A stretch of DNA of 64,000 bases from Azadirachta indica (Eukaryota > Streptophyta > Magnoliopsida > Sapindales > Meliaceae), in NCBI GenBank assembly GCA_022749755.1, contig CM040451.1, positions 4,602,871-4,666,870 of the forward strand, in the 5' to 3' direction. Under the pieces are notes generated by a model, which ran no database searches, had not been told where the DNA came from, and saw only the letters and a list, made by a program, of their open reading frames with translations. The number at the start of each line of letters is the position of its first letter. Within the stretch, counting starts at the first letter, position 1. Both the position numbers and the translations under genes were made by a program. Shown here piece after piece: positions 11,671 to 22,879 of this stretch.

Positions 11671-12190
11671 ATAATATCAGCCCAAGCCCGGGATCTAATC
11701 CTCGAAAGACATTCATGTCTCGTATACGACAATACAAGCTCAATTATTGTTTGAAAATTGCAACTTTCACGTTCAGAATCAAATCCCTCGTGGAACAAGG
11801 ACTTGAAATATGTGGTAATGACAGTTTAGTACAACACTTTGTGAAAATATCAGTTTTACTCCCAATCATTAAGTAGTAAGTTAATTTTTAAAGAAAAATT
11901 TGTAAGTAATGAAGGAGTGACTATCTATGTGTAATTGAAAAAATAATAACTGCCTATTAAAGTTTTGTATTTATTAAACACTTGACTGCAGTTACATTCT
12001 TATTATGGTAAGAGTACTACAATTTTAAACTAAATCTACGTCTTACTTGTAGAACTCTAAGAGACAAATAACACGCGAAACTTATGGAGAAGATCTAGTA
12101 ATATAGCATGGCAAAAGGTTATCAATGTTTCAACGTTTTGATTTCTGTGTTAAAAAGTTTTCATCTACCACTTAAAAGGCCAAAACTAAG
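11671..12190. other. Intergenic sequence right of the SINE-like array
   Basis: A less AT-rich stretch (CCAAGCCCGGGATC, TCGTATACGACAATACAAGC) follows the array. Short frames exist on both strands but show no family resemblance or conserved start, and they continue into array sequence. I see no supported gene here. Confidence 0.4.
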
Positions 12191-12194
12191 AGGT

Positions 12195-12320
12195 TTAATG
12201 GACACGTGTAGTCTAATGGTAAAGACTCATCTCACTTTCTATTTGAGAAGAGGTTTAGTTCTTCATATATGGTTTCGTTCTTCATATAGTTTTTGGGCTA
12301 GATTTTCTCTCCAATGACAC
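12195..12320 (+). repeat. Probable tRNA-derived SINE head
   Basis: TAGTCTAATGG at 12209-12219 matches the Pol III A-box consensus, and GGTTTAGTTC at 12252-12261 is a plausible B box about 43 bases downstream, as in tRNA-derived SINEs. CTTCATATA is repeated after it. The 3' end and target duplication could not be defined. Confidence 0.4.
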
Positions 12321-13524
12321 AAATTTCGCTAAATTTGGCATATATCCTTGTTGTTTGTACCAGATTAGCACATACATCGACTCTCAATATCCTATTCTCG
12401 ATTCCCAGTCAAGTTATTGAGCAACAAAAGAAATAATTTGGAGTTGATTTTTAACGCTTTAAAAGATATATTGTCTTTGTTTCTCCCAAAACCATTTAAT
12501 TTACACAGCAAAAGGTAGAAATAAATTTGATTATTCATTTTTTCATTTTGATATTTTCTCCATAAAAGAATTAAAATTTGGAGTTATTTAGTGTTATCAT
12601 AGTTGATTGATTGATAGTTGTCCCGTATTTTCATTTGTCTACTGTTTTTAAATTGAAAGTTGTAATTATAGTCTAGATTTTTGTTTTTTTCCCTTTTCTT
12701 GTATTAACATTCTAGTAAGGAGTCTATCGAAAATTTTGATAAGTGTAGGCATTAAGTTTTAAAATATGTACTTAACACAAGCGTTTTCTGCATCATTTTA
12801 AATTAGAGGCCAAATTACTTACAAACTATGTGGAGGGGTTTGAATGCTTATTCAATAAATTATTGTACAAAAGTAGATATTATACATAAGTAATAAATGT
12901 TGTTGCAATTTTTGTCTTAGAAAGAAAGATATATATGTGAAAAATGTGTAACAAACTAAATTTTTGTTTTTTTATATATGGTACAACTTTATATATATAT
13001 ATATATATATATTTAAAGGATAAAAGACAATCTAAGCAATAAGGGTTGACTTATTAGACTTATCAATCCTCATAGTTTTAAAAATAGTTGCAAACTCCAA
13101 AATCTATTAACTAATTATGACATTTGCTTAAATCAAATTCATACAATTACACTTATGTCCTTTTGCCATTATTTTACACATTATCACTAAGTTTTATAAA
13201 TGTACCTCATTCCTAATTTTTTGTTTTGTCCAAACGATCGGTCATAATTAATGGATTGGAGTGTTTAAGCATAATTAATGGGTTGGAGTGTTTAAGAATA
13301 TTTTTGTTGCAACTAGCTAGTATTATCTATGATAGCTCAAACCTAGGTTAAAATATTTTTTTTAAATGCTAATAATTTTACCCTTTTTTTAAATACTTTT
13401 GCTCATGCAAATATACTAATAATTTTATATTTTTATTTGAAATTTAAATCCTACAAATAAGGAACTAGTAATCTATTGATCAAATCCTCTAACCTAATGC
13501 ATATTTAGCAAGTTTGGTATTATT
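12321..13524. other. Intergenic sequence, no gene seen
   Basis: AT-rich unique-looking sequence with a (TA)n tract near 12990-13010 (shorter in the right copy) and a duplicated phrase TAATTAATGGRTTGGAGTGT at about 13246 and 13274. No coding or RNA feature supported. Confidence 0.4.
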
Positions 13525-13685
13525 CAAACTTTGACGGGTATTTAAGCCACCGAGTTAGTAGCTAGATGGTGGAAACTTAAGCTGACATCCTCAATTTAAG
13601 TCCTGCTAATATGGGTGAGCGTGCCTCTTTCACACTCGCTTGTGGGTGCATGTTATTGCCTCTATAATAAGAGTAAAAACCTAAC
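13525..13685 (+). repeat. Probable tRNA-derived SINE
   Basis: TAGCTAGATGG at 13559-13569 is an A-box with one mismatch, and ATTTAAGTCC at 13594-13603 a decayed B box, 35 bases apart. The following CCTGCTAATATGGGTGAGCG, then CACTCGCTTGTGGGTGCATG, is GC-richer than its surroundings, as expected for a SINE body. No target duplication was identified. Confidence 0.45.
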
Positions 13686-15540
13686 GTAGTGTAAGTGCAT
13701 ATATTTTATATTCTATAAGAGACTATAGATTTGTGTAATATAACTTTTTAAATAAAATTTTTAAAAGTATATTTTTTACACGTAAAGTTTTATGAATAAA
13801 GTTTTTATAAATAGATATTTAACAAAAATTTATTAATCGTTTAGTTTTCACAAATAATTTTTAAAAAGATTTGAGTAATTATTTTAATAGATAAATTTGT
13901 AATGTTTTATTTTATAGAAATAACGTGAAATTTTTAAAATAAAGTAAAGATATTTTAAATAATTTTACCTTTTAAAAATATCAGAAAAAGTCTACTATGA
14001 AAATCCCAAAATTTTAATTTCTTCTAGTAGAAAAAAAAATAATATTTTTGAATTACCAAAAGGCCTTCTCCAATACCAATGAAACGACTTAAAATAATTA
14101 GAAAATGACTTTTCTCATGAAAAAAAAATTTTTTTTGGCTAATGAAAAAGGTAAACTAAATGGGCAATATGTAAACTCTTAGTGAAATCCTAACTTGTAT
14201 GTTAGTACAATGAAAAAAAAAAAAAAACTAGCGGCTATTTAATGGACATAAATATAAAAAATGTATATAAATAATAAAATTAAATAATTAATAAATATGA
14301 ATATAGGTAGATTATTCTCGACTTCCTTATTCTACCTTGTTCACAAAGAATAATGATTTACAAGTCTTTAAAGTTTGACCTATTGAGATGATTAGTCTCA
14401 ATGGTTTTGAAAATATTCACTAGGATCTTTATTTGTTAAAAAACCCATTATATCCTTATACAATAATAATTATTTAAAAAAATAATTATTCAACTTTTAA
14501 AATTTTGTAAAATACAATATATTTATGAAATAAATAATAATATTATTTCATAGCTCATTGATAATATAATATTTATATAATAAATTTATTTATTTGATAA
14601 TATATTTTTTATTATTTTATTTATATAAAAAAATATGTTAGTAGTATAATGATATTTATTTTTACTTTATCTATTTAATTTCTAATACGTAACATTGTAA
14701 ATATATTGTAAAAATAAACAAAATTATTTTTAGTTATAATATATTAATAAATTTTTTTATTGTATATATGTACATTATGAAAGAAATATTGATTATCATT
14801 ATTATATGTAACTATAGTTTGGAGTTTAAGAAATAATTTTTTCTTAGTTTATTATCATTAAGTGGAGGTATAATTATTATTTTATAGTATTCATTATTAT
14901 TTTTAAGACTATTAAGATTAATTAGTTAAATAGGTCAAATTTTAATAACTTGTTAGTGTTTTTTTATTGTTAGGACTTGTTTTCTTTTTGAACTGAAATC
15001 TGAATAAAATTATTTAAATATTTAAGAGATGTTTGTTTTTAACTTATTTCTGAAAATTTGTCAAAAATATTTGAATTTAATTAAGTTAAAAATTTTAACT
15101 TAAATATAAATAACCAAATGTTTGAATGAATAAATATTTTATTTGTTAATAATACTCTTAATTTATTACTTAATATTTATATGTGTTAATAATGTAACAT
15201 ATCAGTTTTAGATTTTTTAAGATATATATGTCAACATATAAGTTTAGATTTTTTATTTTATAAAAACAAATAATTTAACATTTATGTTTAGACGTTTAAG
15301 ATAAAAATGTAATATATTAATCAGATTCATACTTTAGTTAAATTAGATTTAAGCCATATTTAAACTTTAGATAGTAAAATCAACAATATCTTAGATAAAT
15401 AATAACATAGTAACAGTGTTAAATGTCTATTTTGAAATTTAAAGGGTAATAATGACATTAAAGAAAACCTTAAGGATATAAAAAAAAAAATCCATACTTC
15501 AGGCGTGGAATAAATTAAAAATTTGAAACGCCATCGAATT
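13686..15540. other. AT-rich spacer with MITE-like remnants upstream of NLR-B1
   Basis: 14370-14990 resembles the AT-rich TIR element at 4462-5185 (shared TTAAAAAAATAATTA-type strings and an inverted counterpart at the right end). 15020-15400 starts with TGTTTGTTTTTAACTTATTT and ends in TTCATACTTTAGTTAAATTA-like sequence, reminiscent of a hAT-type MITE. Neither has a secure target duplication. No gene seen. Confidence 0.3.
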
Positions 15541-15765
15541 TTATAATTCTAGGGAGGTATTTATAAGTTTTCTCAAACCTTTCAATCATATGTGAGTTTC
15601 TCAAACTTCAAGGAACTTATGTAATAATTCTACTTATTTTTATCACTAGTTTTTTTTTTTTGACTCGCAAGGGTGAAAGTCTTCTTGATCTCACTCATCT
15701 AAGCACTCCCAAACTCATCAACTGCTATCTCTTCCTCTGTCATCAGATATTTGCCATCTTTCAAC
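15541..15765 (+). promoter_or_regulatory. Putative promoter and 5' UTR of NLR-B1
   Basis: TATTTATAA at 15558-15566 lies about 200 bases before the ATG at 15766 and is the best TATA box. A pyrimidine-rich leader (TCTTCTTGATCTCACTCATC) follows, typical of a plant 5' UTR. No intron in the leader was needed. Confidence 0.4.
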
Positions 15766-18670
15766 ATGGTTGATGCTTCCACCATGATTGAAGCAGTCGT
15801 TACCCCATTGCTGAAGTACTTGATTTCAGTTGCTGCCGAAGAGGCAAAAAAACAGGTGTGTCCATTAATTTGCGTCGGAAAAGAAATGGAAAAGCTTACC
15901 AGTAATTTGAAAAATCATTGAAGAGAAGATGACGAAAGAAACGCAGGATCTTTGGTTAGATAAGCTCAAAGACTTGTACTGCGACATGGAAGATGTGTTG
16001 GGTGAGTGGAACTACAACAGGCTGAAATTTCAAATCGAAGGAGTTGCCCAGGAGAAGGTACCCTGCTTGTTTCCCGTACCTTGCTCTTGTTTCAAAAAAG
16101 TTGCTCTAGACTGTGGCATCGCTAGTAAAATAAAGGAAATCAATGAAAAGTTAGATTCTGTTACCAAACAGAAACATATGTTTAATCCTAGTGTGAATGA
16201 AATTAAGATTATTGAGAAACCGAAGCAAGTACCAACTATCTCGATGATTGATGAGTCTGAGATAATTGGTCGAGTCAGGGAGAAGAATTATTTGGTGAGC
16301 AAGCTGGTCTGCGAGGGTAGCGGCGAGCATAAAGACCTCCACATCATCTCACTTTTAGGGACGAGCGGCATTGGTAAAACGACTGTTGCTCAACTTGCCT
16401 TCAACGATGCTGCAATAAAAGAAACTTTTAAGAAAAGAAGAATATGGGTGAGCGTGCAAGACTATTTTGATGCATTCAAAATTGCCAGAGCAATCATTGA
16501 ACGTTTAAATGCTCCTACTTTTGATTCAGTTGAACCCAGAGCTCCTAAGAAGCGGCTCGATAAATCTATGACAGAAAAGAAGTTTCCTCGTGTCGTAGAT
16601 GATTATATGTGGACAAAGGATCGCAATAAAGTTTTGCCCTCTGATTTTGTTGAATTTGAAGCTATTATGCAAGCTGTTCATGATATCATCAAAGGCAAGA
16701 AATTTCTTCTTGTTTTAGATGATGTGTGGGAAGAAGATCACAACAGATGGGAACCATTTTGCCATTGTCTAAAGAATGGATCTCGTGGAAGCAAAATTTT
16801 GATAACCACACGTAAGGAGACAGTTGCACGGACGATGAAATCTGACATTATCCCCATCAAGGAACTAACTGACGAGGAATGTTGGTTGTTGTTAGAGAAG
16901 ATAACATTTCCTGAAAGGTCTAATGAGGAAGATGAAAGATTAGAAGAAATTGGTCGAAGAATTGCAGGCAAGTGCAAAGGTTTGCCTCGTGTTGCAAAGA
17001 CGGTTGGCAAAATTTTGTGCAGTGAAAGAACTGAAGAGTACTGGAGAAGCATCTTAAATAGTGAGATGTGGAAATTGGAAGAGTTTAAAAAATATCTTTT
17101 ATCTACATTTTTATTGAGTTATAATGATTTGCCTTCTATGATCGCAAAACGATGTTTCTCATATTGTGCTATCTTTCCAAAGGGCTATAATATCAACAAA
17201 GAAGAATTAGTTCAATTATGGATGGCTCAAGGTTATCTTACTGGAAACGAGAGTGAAGTCATGGAGACAACTGGTGCAAAGTATTTTGACAACATAGTGT
17301 CACAATCTTTCTTCCAAGAGTTAGAAAAAGATGATGATGGTATTGTTAAAAGATGCAAGATGAATGACATAGTGCACGGTTTTGCCCAATTTCTTAACAA
17401 TAATAAATGTTTTACCACAGAAGTTAGTGGCCTTGAGGAATCAGTCATAAATTCTCTTCGTGAGAAAGTTTGTCATTTGACAATAATGCTTGGAGAAGGA
17501 GCTGCATTTCCTGCCTCCATTTGTAATGTCAGAAGATTGCGGAGTCTCCTTATTCATGGTGCTTGTGCTGATTATTCATCGGTTAGAGAGGTCCTACCGA
17601 GGTTATTTGGTGAATTGAAATGTTTGAGAGCATTAGATATGCATGGAGTAGTAGGGAATCCAAATTTGATTAAAGAGATTCCAGACGACATAGAAAAGCT
17701 AATACATTTGGCATACCTTAATTTGTCTGGTCAAGAGATGGAAAGACTGCCTGAAACAATATGCAGGTTATATAATCTACAAACTTTAAACATTAGCCAG
17801 TGCCAATTTCTTAAGGAGTTACCTCAGGGGATAGGAAACTTAATAAGCTTGAGGCATTTATTAAATGGTGAAACCAGATCCTTAAGCTACATGCCAGTAG
17901 GGATTGAGAGATTATCCCATCTCAAAACGTTGACAAGTTTTGTCATGGGTGGAGGTGTTCATAGTAGCAAGGGATGTAAACTTAAGTCTCTAGAAAATCT
18001 AAATCTCTTTGGAAGTTGTCAGATAAGAGGGCTGGGAAATGTGTCAGATGTGAGTATTGAGGCTGAAAGACCAACTCTTCAGATTGTGAGAAACTTGGTT
18101 GATTTGTATCTGGAATTCAATAAGGATGAAGAAAGGGAAAGAACGGAGAAGGAGGATGAAGAACTTCTTAAAACCTTGCAACCACCTCAAAATTTAAAGA
18201 GGTTAAAGATCGGACAATACAGAGGCAAGACTTTTCCTTCCAGTTGGATGATGTTGTTAACTAGTGTAAAAGATTTATGTCTCACTGACTGCTTGAATTG
18301 TGAGCAATTGCCTCCCTTGGGAAAACTGTCATCGCTTCAAAAACTTACCATACACAATCTGAAGAGCGTGAACTGCGTTGGTAATGAATTTTTGGGAATA
18401 GACAGTGGTGAGGGCACTTCAGCTATTGCCTTTCTCAAGTTGAAATCTCTTGTAATTTCCAACATGGAAAACTTGAAAGATTGGTGTTACTGGATTACAA
18501 GCACAAGTGAGAGACGTATTACAATCATGCCGCGTCTTTCTTCCTTGGAAATCCATTCTTGCCCCGTATTGAAGGCTTTGCCAGACAAACTTTTTCAGAC
18601 ACAGGGATTGAAAATTGAGAAAAGTGCATTTCTAGAAGAAATTCTCAGAAGGAGAAGAAGAGAGGACTAG
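15766..18670 (+). pseudogene. CC-NBS-LRR resistance protein, gene B copy 1, frameshift near N-terminus
   Basis: Plus-strand CNL gene. The family start MVDAS is ATG 15766, but a net +1 change near 15905-15915 (TTTGAAAAA against TTTTGAAA in copy 2) creates TGA at 15919-15921 after 51 codons. A 913-residue frame reopens at ATG 15929 and runs to TAG 18668-18670. In its numbering: coiled-coil remnant with DMEDVLGEW (19-27), P-loop GTSGIGKTT (144-152), a degenerate second Walker-B-like stretch KKFPRVVDDYMW (217-228), kinase-2 KKFLLVLDDVW (257-267), RNBS-B GSKILITTR (287-295), GLPR in place of GLPL (351-354), RNBS-D CFSYCAIFPKGY (409-420), MND in place of MHD (478-480), then LRRs with LPPLGKLSSL. 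Reinitiation at 15929 would give an NLR lacking much of its first coiled-coil helix. It lies head to head with gene A. An assembly error is an alternative explanation of the break. Confidence 0.92.
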
Positions 18671-19302
18671 TCAGTGCATCTCATATAACACAAAAATGTG
18701 TTACAAAGTTAAGCAATGAGGTCTACTGGTAATTTCTTCTTTCATTCGTTTCCTGTTAGTTTTAAGTGAATCAATTTTTATGTTATGTGATACATACTAA
18801 GGAATGAGCTGTAAATTTTAATCTTCTAAATTTTGCATTGAAGATACAATCTCTTCAGCAATAATTCACTATACTAAGCTATATCATCCTCTGCCCTTAC
18901 GGTCGAATATTGTGGACCTGTTTTGTCTAATTTCTGTTTCAAATAGTATATAGTCCAACAAATTTTGAATTCTGATAATAAATTAAAAATTTTGGAAAAT
19001 TAAAACAAGAGTCTATTCAGTTATATCCCATTTGAAAATACAGTCTCTCCACTTAATTGTTTCGTTTTTTCTTTCCATTTTTGTGCTTTGAATCATCTTG
19101 TTAACTATCACTGGTTACTATTGCAGAGGCAGTACATACTTGATTTCAGAGGCACTGCAGAGAAGTAGCAGAATAAGGTTTCTTTTACGTTCCCTTTTTA
19201 TTATTATTTCATAATGTCCCTAGCAGTAGTATCATACATTCTACAATCATTTATCTTTCTTACTATTTATACATTCTGCAACTCACAGAATGTCCTACTA
19301 CC
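18671..19302 (+). other. NLR-B1 3' UTR with probable introns
   Basis: After the stop, CTACTG/GTAATTT near 18729-18730 is a plausible donor. TTGCAG/AGGCAG near 19127 and AATAAG/GTTTCT near 19178 bracket a short exon of about 50 bases, and CTCACAG near 19289 is an acceptor for the next one. The same strings are kept in the right copy. Multi-exon 3' UTRs are known from RGA-type genes; this reading is inference from splice signals. Confidence 0.4.
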
Positions 19303-19449
19303 ATGGGCTTCTTAGCCTACAGATTCGACTGCAACAGCAAGCTGGCACATGTCTTCAGTGCTGTTGACACAAACAACAGATCCAGCGTGGACTGGTGCGA
19401 GGCCATAGTGACTAATGCGGTTGATACTCTTCAGCTTGATAAAGAGTAG
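19303..19449 (+). CDS. Hypothetical 48-residue ORF in the NLR-B1 downstream exon
   Basis: ATG to TAG, 48 codons, in a locally GC-richer patch unlike the surrounding AT-rich DNA. The peptide opens MGFLAYRFDCNSKLAHVFSA and ends DTLQLDKE. It has two cysteines, no signal peptide and no membrane segment, and I do not recognise a family. The right copy has the identical peptide at 56058-56204. It could be a 3' exon fragment of a captured gene, an alternative C-terminal exon of gene B, or plain 3' UTR. With so little divergence between copies, conservation alone is no proof of coding. Confidence 0.3.
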   Translation: MGFLAYRFDCNSKLAHVFSAVDTNNRSSVDWCEAIVTNAVDTLQLDKE

Positions 19450-20600
19450 GGTTAGGAAGGGAAAACACTTATTGGAGCCTCACTTGCTAATGATGTAGAG
19501 CAATTTTAGAATTTGGTTAGTTTAAAAGGTATTTTATTTTGTTAATTTATGTTATTTTATTTAGTATATTAAGTTTTAATTTTTGCCACAAACCTATCTA
19601 TTCAATATCGATCTAATGCTTTCACAATTGCAATATACTCTTAAACCATTGTGTTCCTTTACATTAATATTAGAACTAACTTGCTTTTACACATATTGTG
19701 GACTCATAAGTTGTGTTTTGTACTTTTCTTAAGTATTTTTTAGGTACAATAGTAGTGGTAGTAGATACCTCCAGACAAGTCAAAGCTAGTCTCCTAAGGT
19801 TGCAACATCACGATTCTTGGACAACCAAATGTAATCTAAGGGATGTGGTGAGTCTTACTCCTTACAACTCAAAAAAGAGTGTAAAGGCTCAATTTGGATC
19901 TAGAGCCTCAACAATATTGAAGTCTGCGGAGAGTGATACGAGACTTGTTTCTAATAATTAACCAATCACAATTTAGCACGTGATTGAGTAGATTTCTCCC
20001 AAGAACACACTTTTCTAACAAAAAAGCGGGGCAAGAATCGTGCAATTAAAAATAGTAAAGTTATGATTACTGCAACACCTATGCAAGTTTCAAGTTTAAA
20101 GGATAAGAATTTGTATTCTTTGACATGGCTTTTTATGTGGTCATTGATGGGATATAACAAGTAGACTATCTTAAATTTAGTAAACTCATTTTAAGTGTAA
20201 TTGGGTTGCTAATAAGGGGTTAAAGTTGAAAATATAATTAGGCAACCCAACAGGGTGGATGAATTAAATTTTCAAAAATTAACAACTAATAAGCCACCCA
20301 ACAATCAACATCAAGCAATGTAAATCTTCTATAGTGAAACACAACAAATTCAACATACAATTTCAATCATCAATATATGATTTTCACGATTTAAATTCTA
20401 AGCGTGTTTGAAAAAATGTGTGAAACAAATATAATATAAATATAAATAAAAGAATATAGGGAAGAAGATAAAACACAATGACTTTTACAAAGTTTGGCAA
20501 ACATTAGCCTATGTCTACACCTCTAAGCTCTAAGCTTAATGATTTTATTGCTAATGCCTTCAAATCTAAAGGTAAACAATTACAACTCTAAGTGGACTTA
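19450..20600. other. Intergenic sequence, no supported gene
   Basis: Contains an 82-codon open stretch at 19713-19961 without any ATG, beginning next to an acceptor-like TTTTTTAG/GTAC. It may be an old exon or chance. Around 20455-20530 the wording AATGACTTTTACAAAGTTTGG, then CAAACATTAGCCTATGTC, then TACACCTCTAAGC resembles a widespread plant repeat leader, so this block is probably transposon-derived. Confidence 0.35.
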
Positions 20601-20602
20601 TA

Positions 20603-20773
20603 GGTGTTACTCAAATCTTACACCAAAAGGATTTCACAAGTGCCTCTCCAATTTTTACAAACAAGTAAATTTAGGAATGTCACTTAAACCTTATATTATG
20701 AGGACTTCACGGATGCCTCTCCAACCTTCACAAATAAATAACTTGCGTGTATCACTTAAACCTCACAATAAAT
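20603..20773 (+). repeat. Short tandem repeat, unit about 71 bp, two and a half units
   Basis: Units start at about 20603, 20674 and 20745 and share TCACTTAAACCTTA, then GGAYTTCACRRRTGCCTCTC, then CAA and TTYACAAAYAARTAA. The 91-codon frame over this region is created by the repeat and is not called. Confidence 0.7.
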
Positions 20774-21422
20774 GTATTTTATCTCATCCTCACACACTAC
20801 ACTTTTTCTTTTGAATGTTACAAATGAAAGCTACAATACTTAATGAATTTAAAGTTTGATTTTGAAATGAAACCCCAAAATGACTTGTAAAATATATTCT
20901 CTAATTTTTAAAATAAGGAAGTCTACTTCCAAATGAGTTTACACTAGTATTTATAGTAGAAAATAAAAGGGAGATTAACACTGAAGTACCATTTTGAAAA
21001 ATAAATATCAAATAGATACCCAAACTGAAAATATTTATCAACAATATTCCTTCGATTAAATTTTCCTTCTCCATTATAGTAAAAAAAGAGTATAATTGTC
21101 ATTATAACTTAAAATTAAAATTAAAAAAATTGAAAAACATAATTTTTTTTATATTTGAGGGTAAAATGGTCATTGTGGTTTAAAAATAAATATAAAAATT
21201 AAACTATATTTAATAAAAATAATTATACAATTAAAAAAAAGGAAAAACCCCTAAACTCCATCTTTTTTTTTCTAGCTGCAGCCGCCACGCCTACTTCTTC
21301 TTCTTCTTCTTTGTCTTTTACTTTTAATTCCCATCATCCTTTTCTTCTTCTTTCTTTTTCCTTTTTCTTTTTGTCTTCTAGTTCTTTATTTTTTTCTCTC
21401 TTTTGGTCTTCTTCTTTCTTTC

Positions 21423-22193
21423 TAATGAGAACCATTAAAATGGAATCAATAAAGCTTCGAGCATAATTCAAGTGTAAGACACGAAAGATTATGGACAGCG
21501 AAATAAAGAGTTGGGCTAATTGCATAACAAGGATTCAAGTGGACTGCATGAAGAAGAATTTAGTAACCCCTGTGCTACTAAATCCTAATATTGCATGATT
21601 AATTTGAGCTTTAAAGATTCCTTATTTGTTTAGATTATTTATTTTATAAAGAATTAATTTCTTAGTTTTTTAAATATTGTTATTTCCATGTTAAACTAAA
21701 ATTCAATCATTCCTAATTAGATTAGCATTATAGTTTTTCTAGCCTAATTAAAATAACATTCTAGTTTTCCTAATTAATTTAGAGTTTAGTTTTCCCAATT
21801 AATTAAGATTCTTAATCCTACTTAATTTAGGATTCCTATTCTTATTGAATTTAGGATTATTCGCCTATATATATAGGACTACCATTGTATTAGAATTAAG
21901 AACATTGTTATTTTTAATAAGAGTGAATTATTTTGTTCTTCTTTCAATTCTTGAAAAGATTCTTGAATTTATCAAGTTTATTCTTCTGGCATTTAAACAA
22001 TCAGACTTATCATCTTGGTTTTTGAGTGGCTCTTGAAATTCTTAGTGTGGCATCTTCAAACAATCATAGTCCTTGGTTTTTATCTTGATAGGCAATTGGT
22101 CAAGACTTAACAAACTTGCATATTAGAAATCTTGGGATTCAACATCACGTTTAGTATTGGATTTTATTACATGGTCGGGGAACATTTATACCA
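21423..22193 (+). repeat. Gypsy 5' LTR
   Basis: 771 bp, from TAATGAGAACC (TG changed to TA) to ATACCA. Aligned with the 3' LTR it lacks about 40 bp shortly after CACGAAAG. TATA-like CTATATATATAGGACTACC near 21865 is the likely promoter TATA, conserved in the 3' LTR. Confidence 0.88.
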
Positions 22194-22210
22194 GGGAGTA
22201 TCAGAGCTGT
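22194..22210 (+). other. Primer-binding site, initiator tRNA-Met type
   Basis: GTATCAGAGC, preceded by GGA, corresponds to the plant consensus TGGTATCAGAGC with changes in its first bases. It directly follows the 5' LTR. Confidence 0.8.
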
Positions 22211-22879
22211 GGTTCTAAGGCAAGTTTGAATTATTCTTTATTTACTTTATTGTTTTTGCCTTCCTAAATTATAATTCTAAAAATACAAAAAAATTATTGC
22301 CAAATTCTTCCTTGACTAGTCTGATTTGAATTTTATGTTTTACTTACTTTATTTTGTTTTAAAATGCATACTTTTTATTTCTATTTCTTAAGAAAAAAAA
22401 AGATGTAAGAAAAAAGAAAAAAAAAAAAAAAAAAAAAAAAAGACAGAATTATTGTTATCCATTATACCTATAATTTACTGCGGTATTGATACCTAGCATC
22501 CCTTACTTTGGAACCATTATTGTCTCTTTAATTGCTTGCATTAGTTTCTTGAGAATTGATTATTGAATCTTATGATTTATTGAATCTTATAATTTATTGG
22601 TCGTCTTGAATTGCTGCTTGAATAGCAATTGTTCTTGAGTCTAATAAGAGTGAAAAAAAGACGCGACGACTAGAAAAAGGCAAGAATGGTGAGAATATAA
22701 GAGGGTAAAGGTCATTTAAGTGCTAAATATGAGAGTGAGTGAATCTTTCTTAAGCGAAAGATGTGAGAGAGTGCTTGTGAGGTTTCTAACCTTATTTTAC
22801 AGATTTTGAATATGCCACACAATTAAGAAGAAAACTCAACCATAGAGGTATACAATTATAAGCATTGTTGGGGGAGATG

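Noticed and set aside
10202..11876. Open frames within and beside the SINE-like array
   Set aside because: They are produced by the repeated units and differ between copies.
12195..13685. True tRNA genes at the A/B-box sites
   Set aside because: No cloverleaf could be completed; acceptor and anticodon stems are missing, so SINE remnants are the better reading.
16151..17448. Minus-strand open frames opposite NLR-B (also 52453-54202 and 55173-55382)
   Set aside because: Shadows of the sense NLR frame.
21334..21525. Minus-strand frame rich in K, E and R
   Set aside because: Translation of the CT-rich tract at the edge of the gypsy insertion; low complexity.
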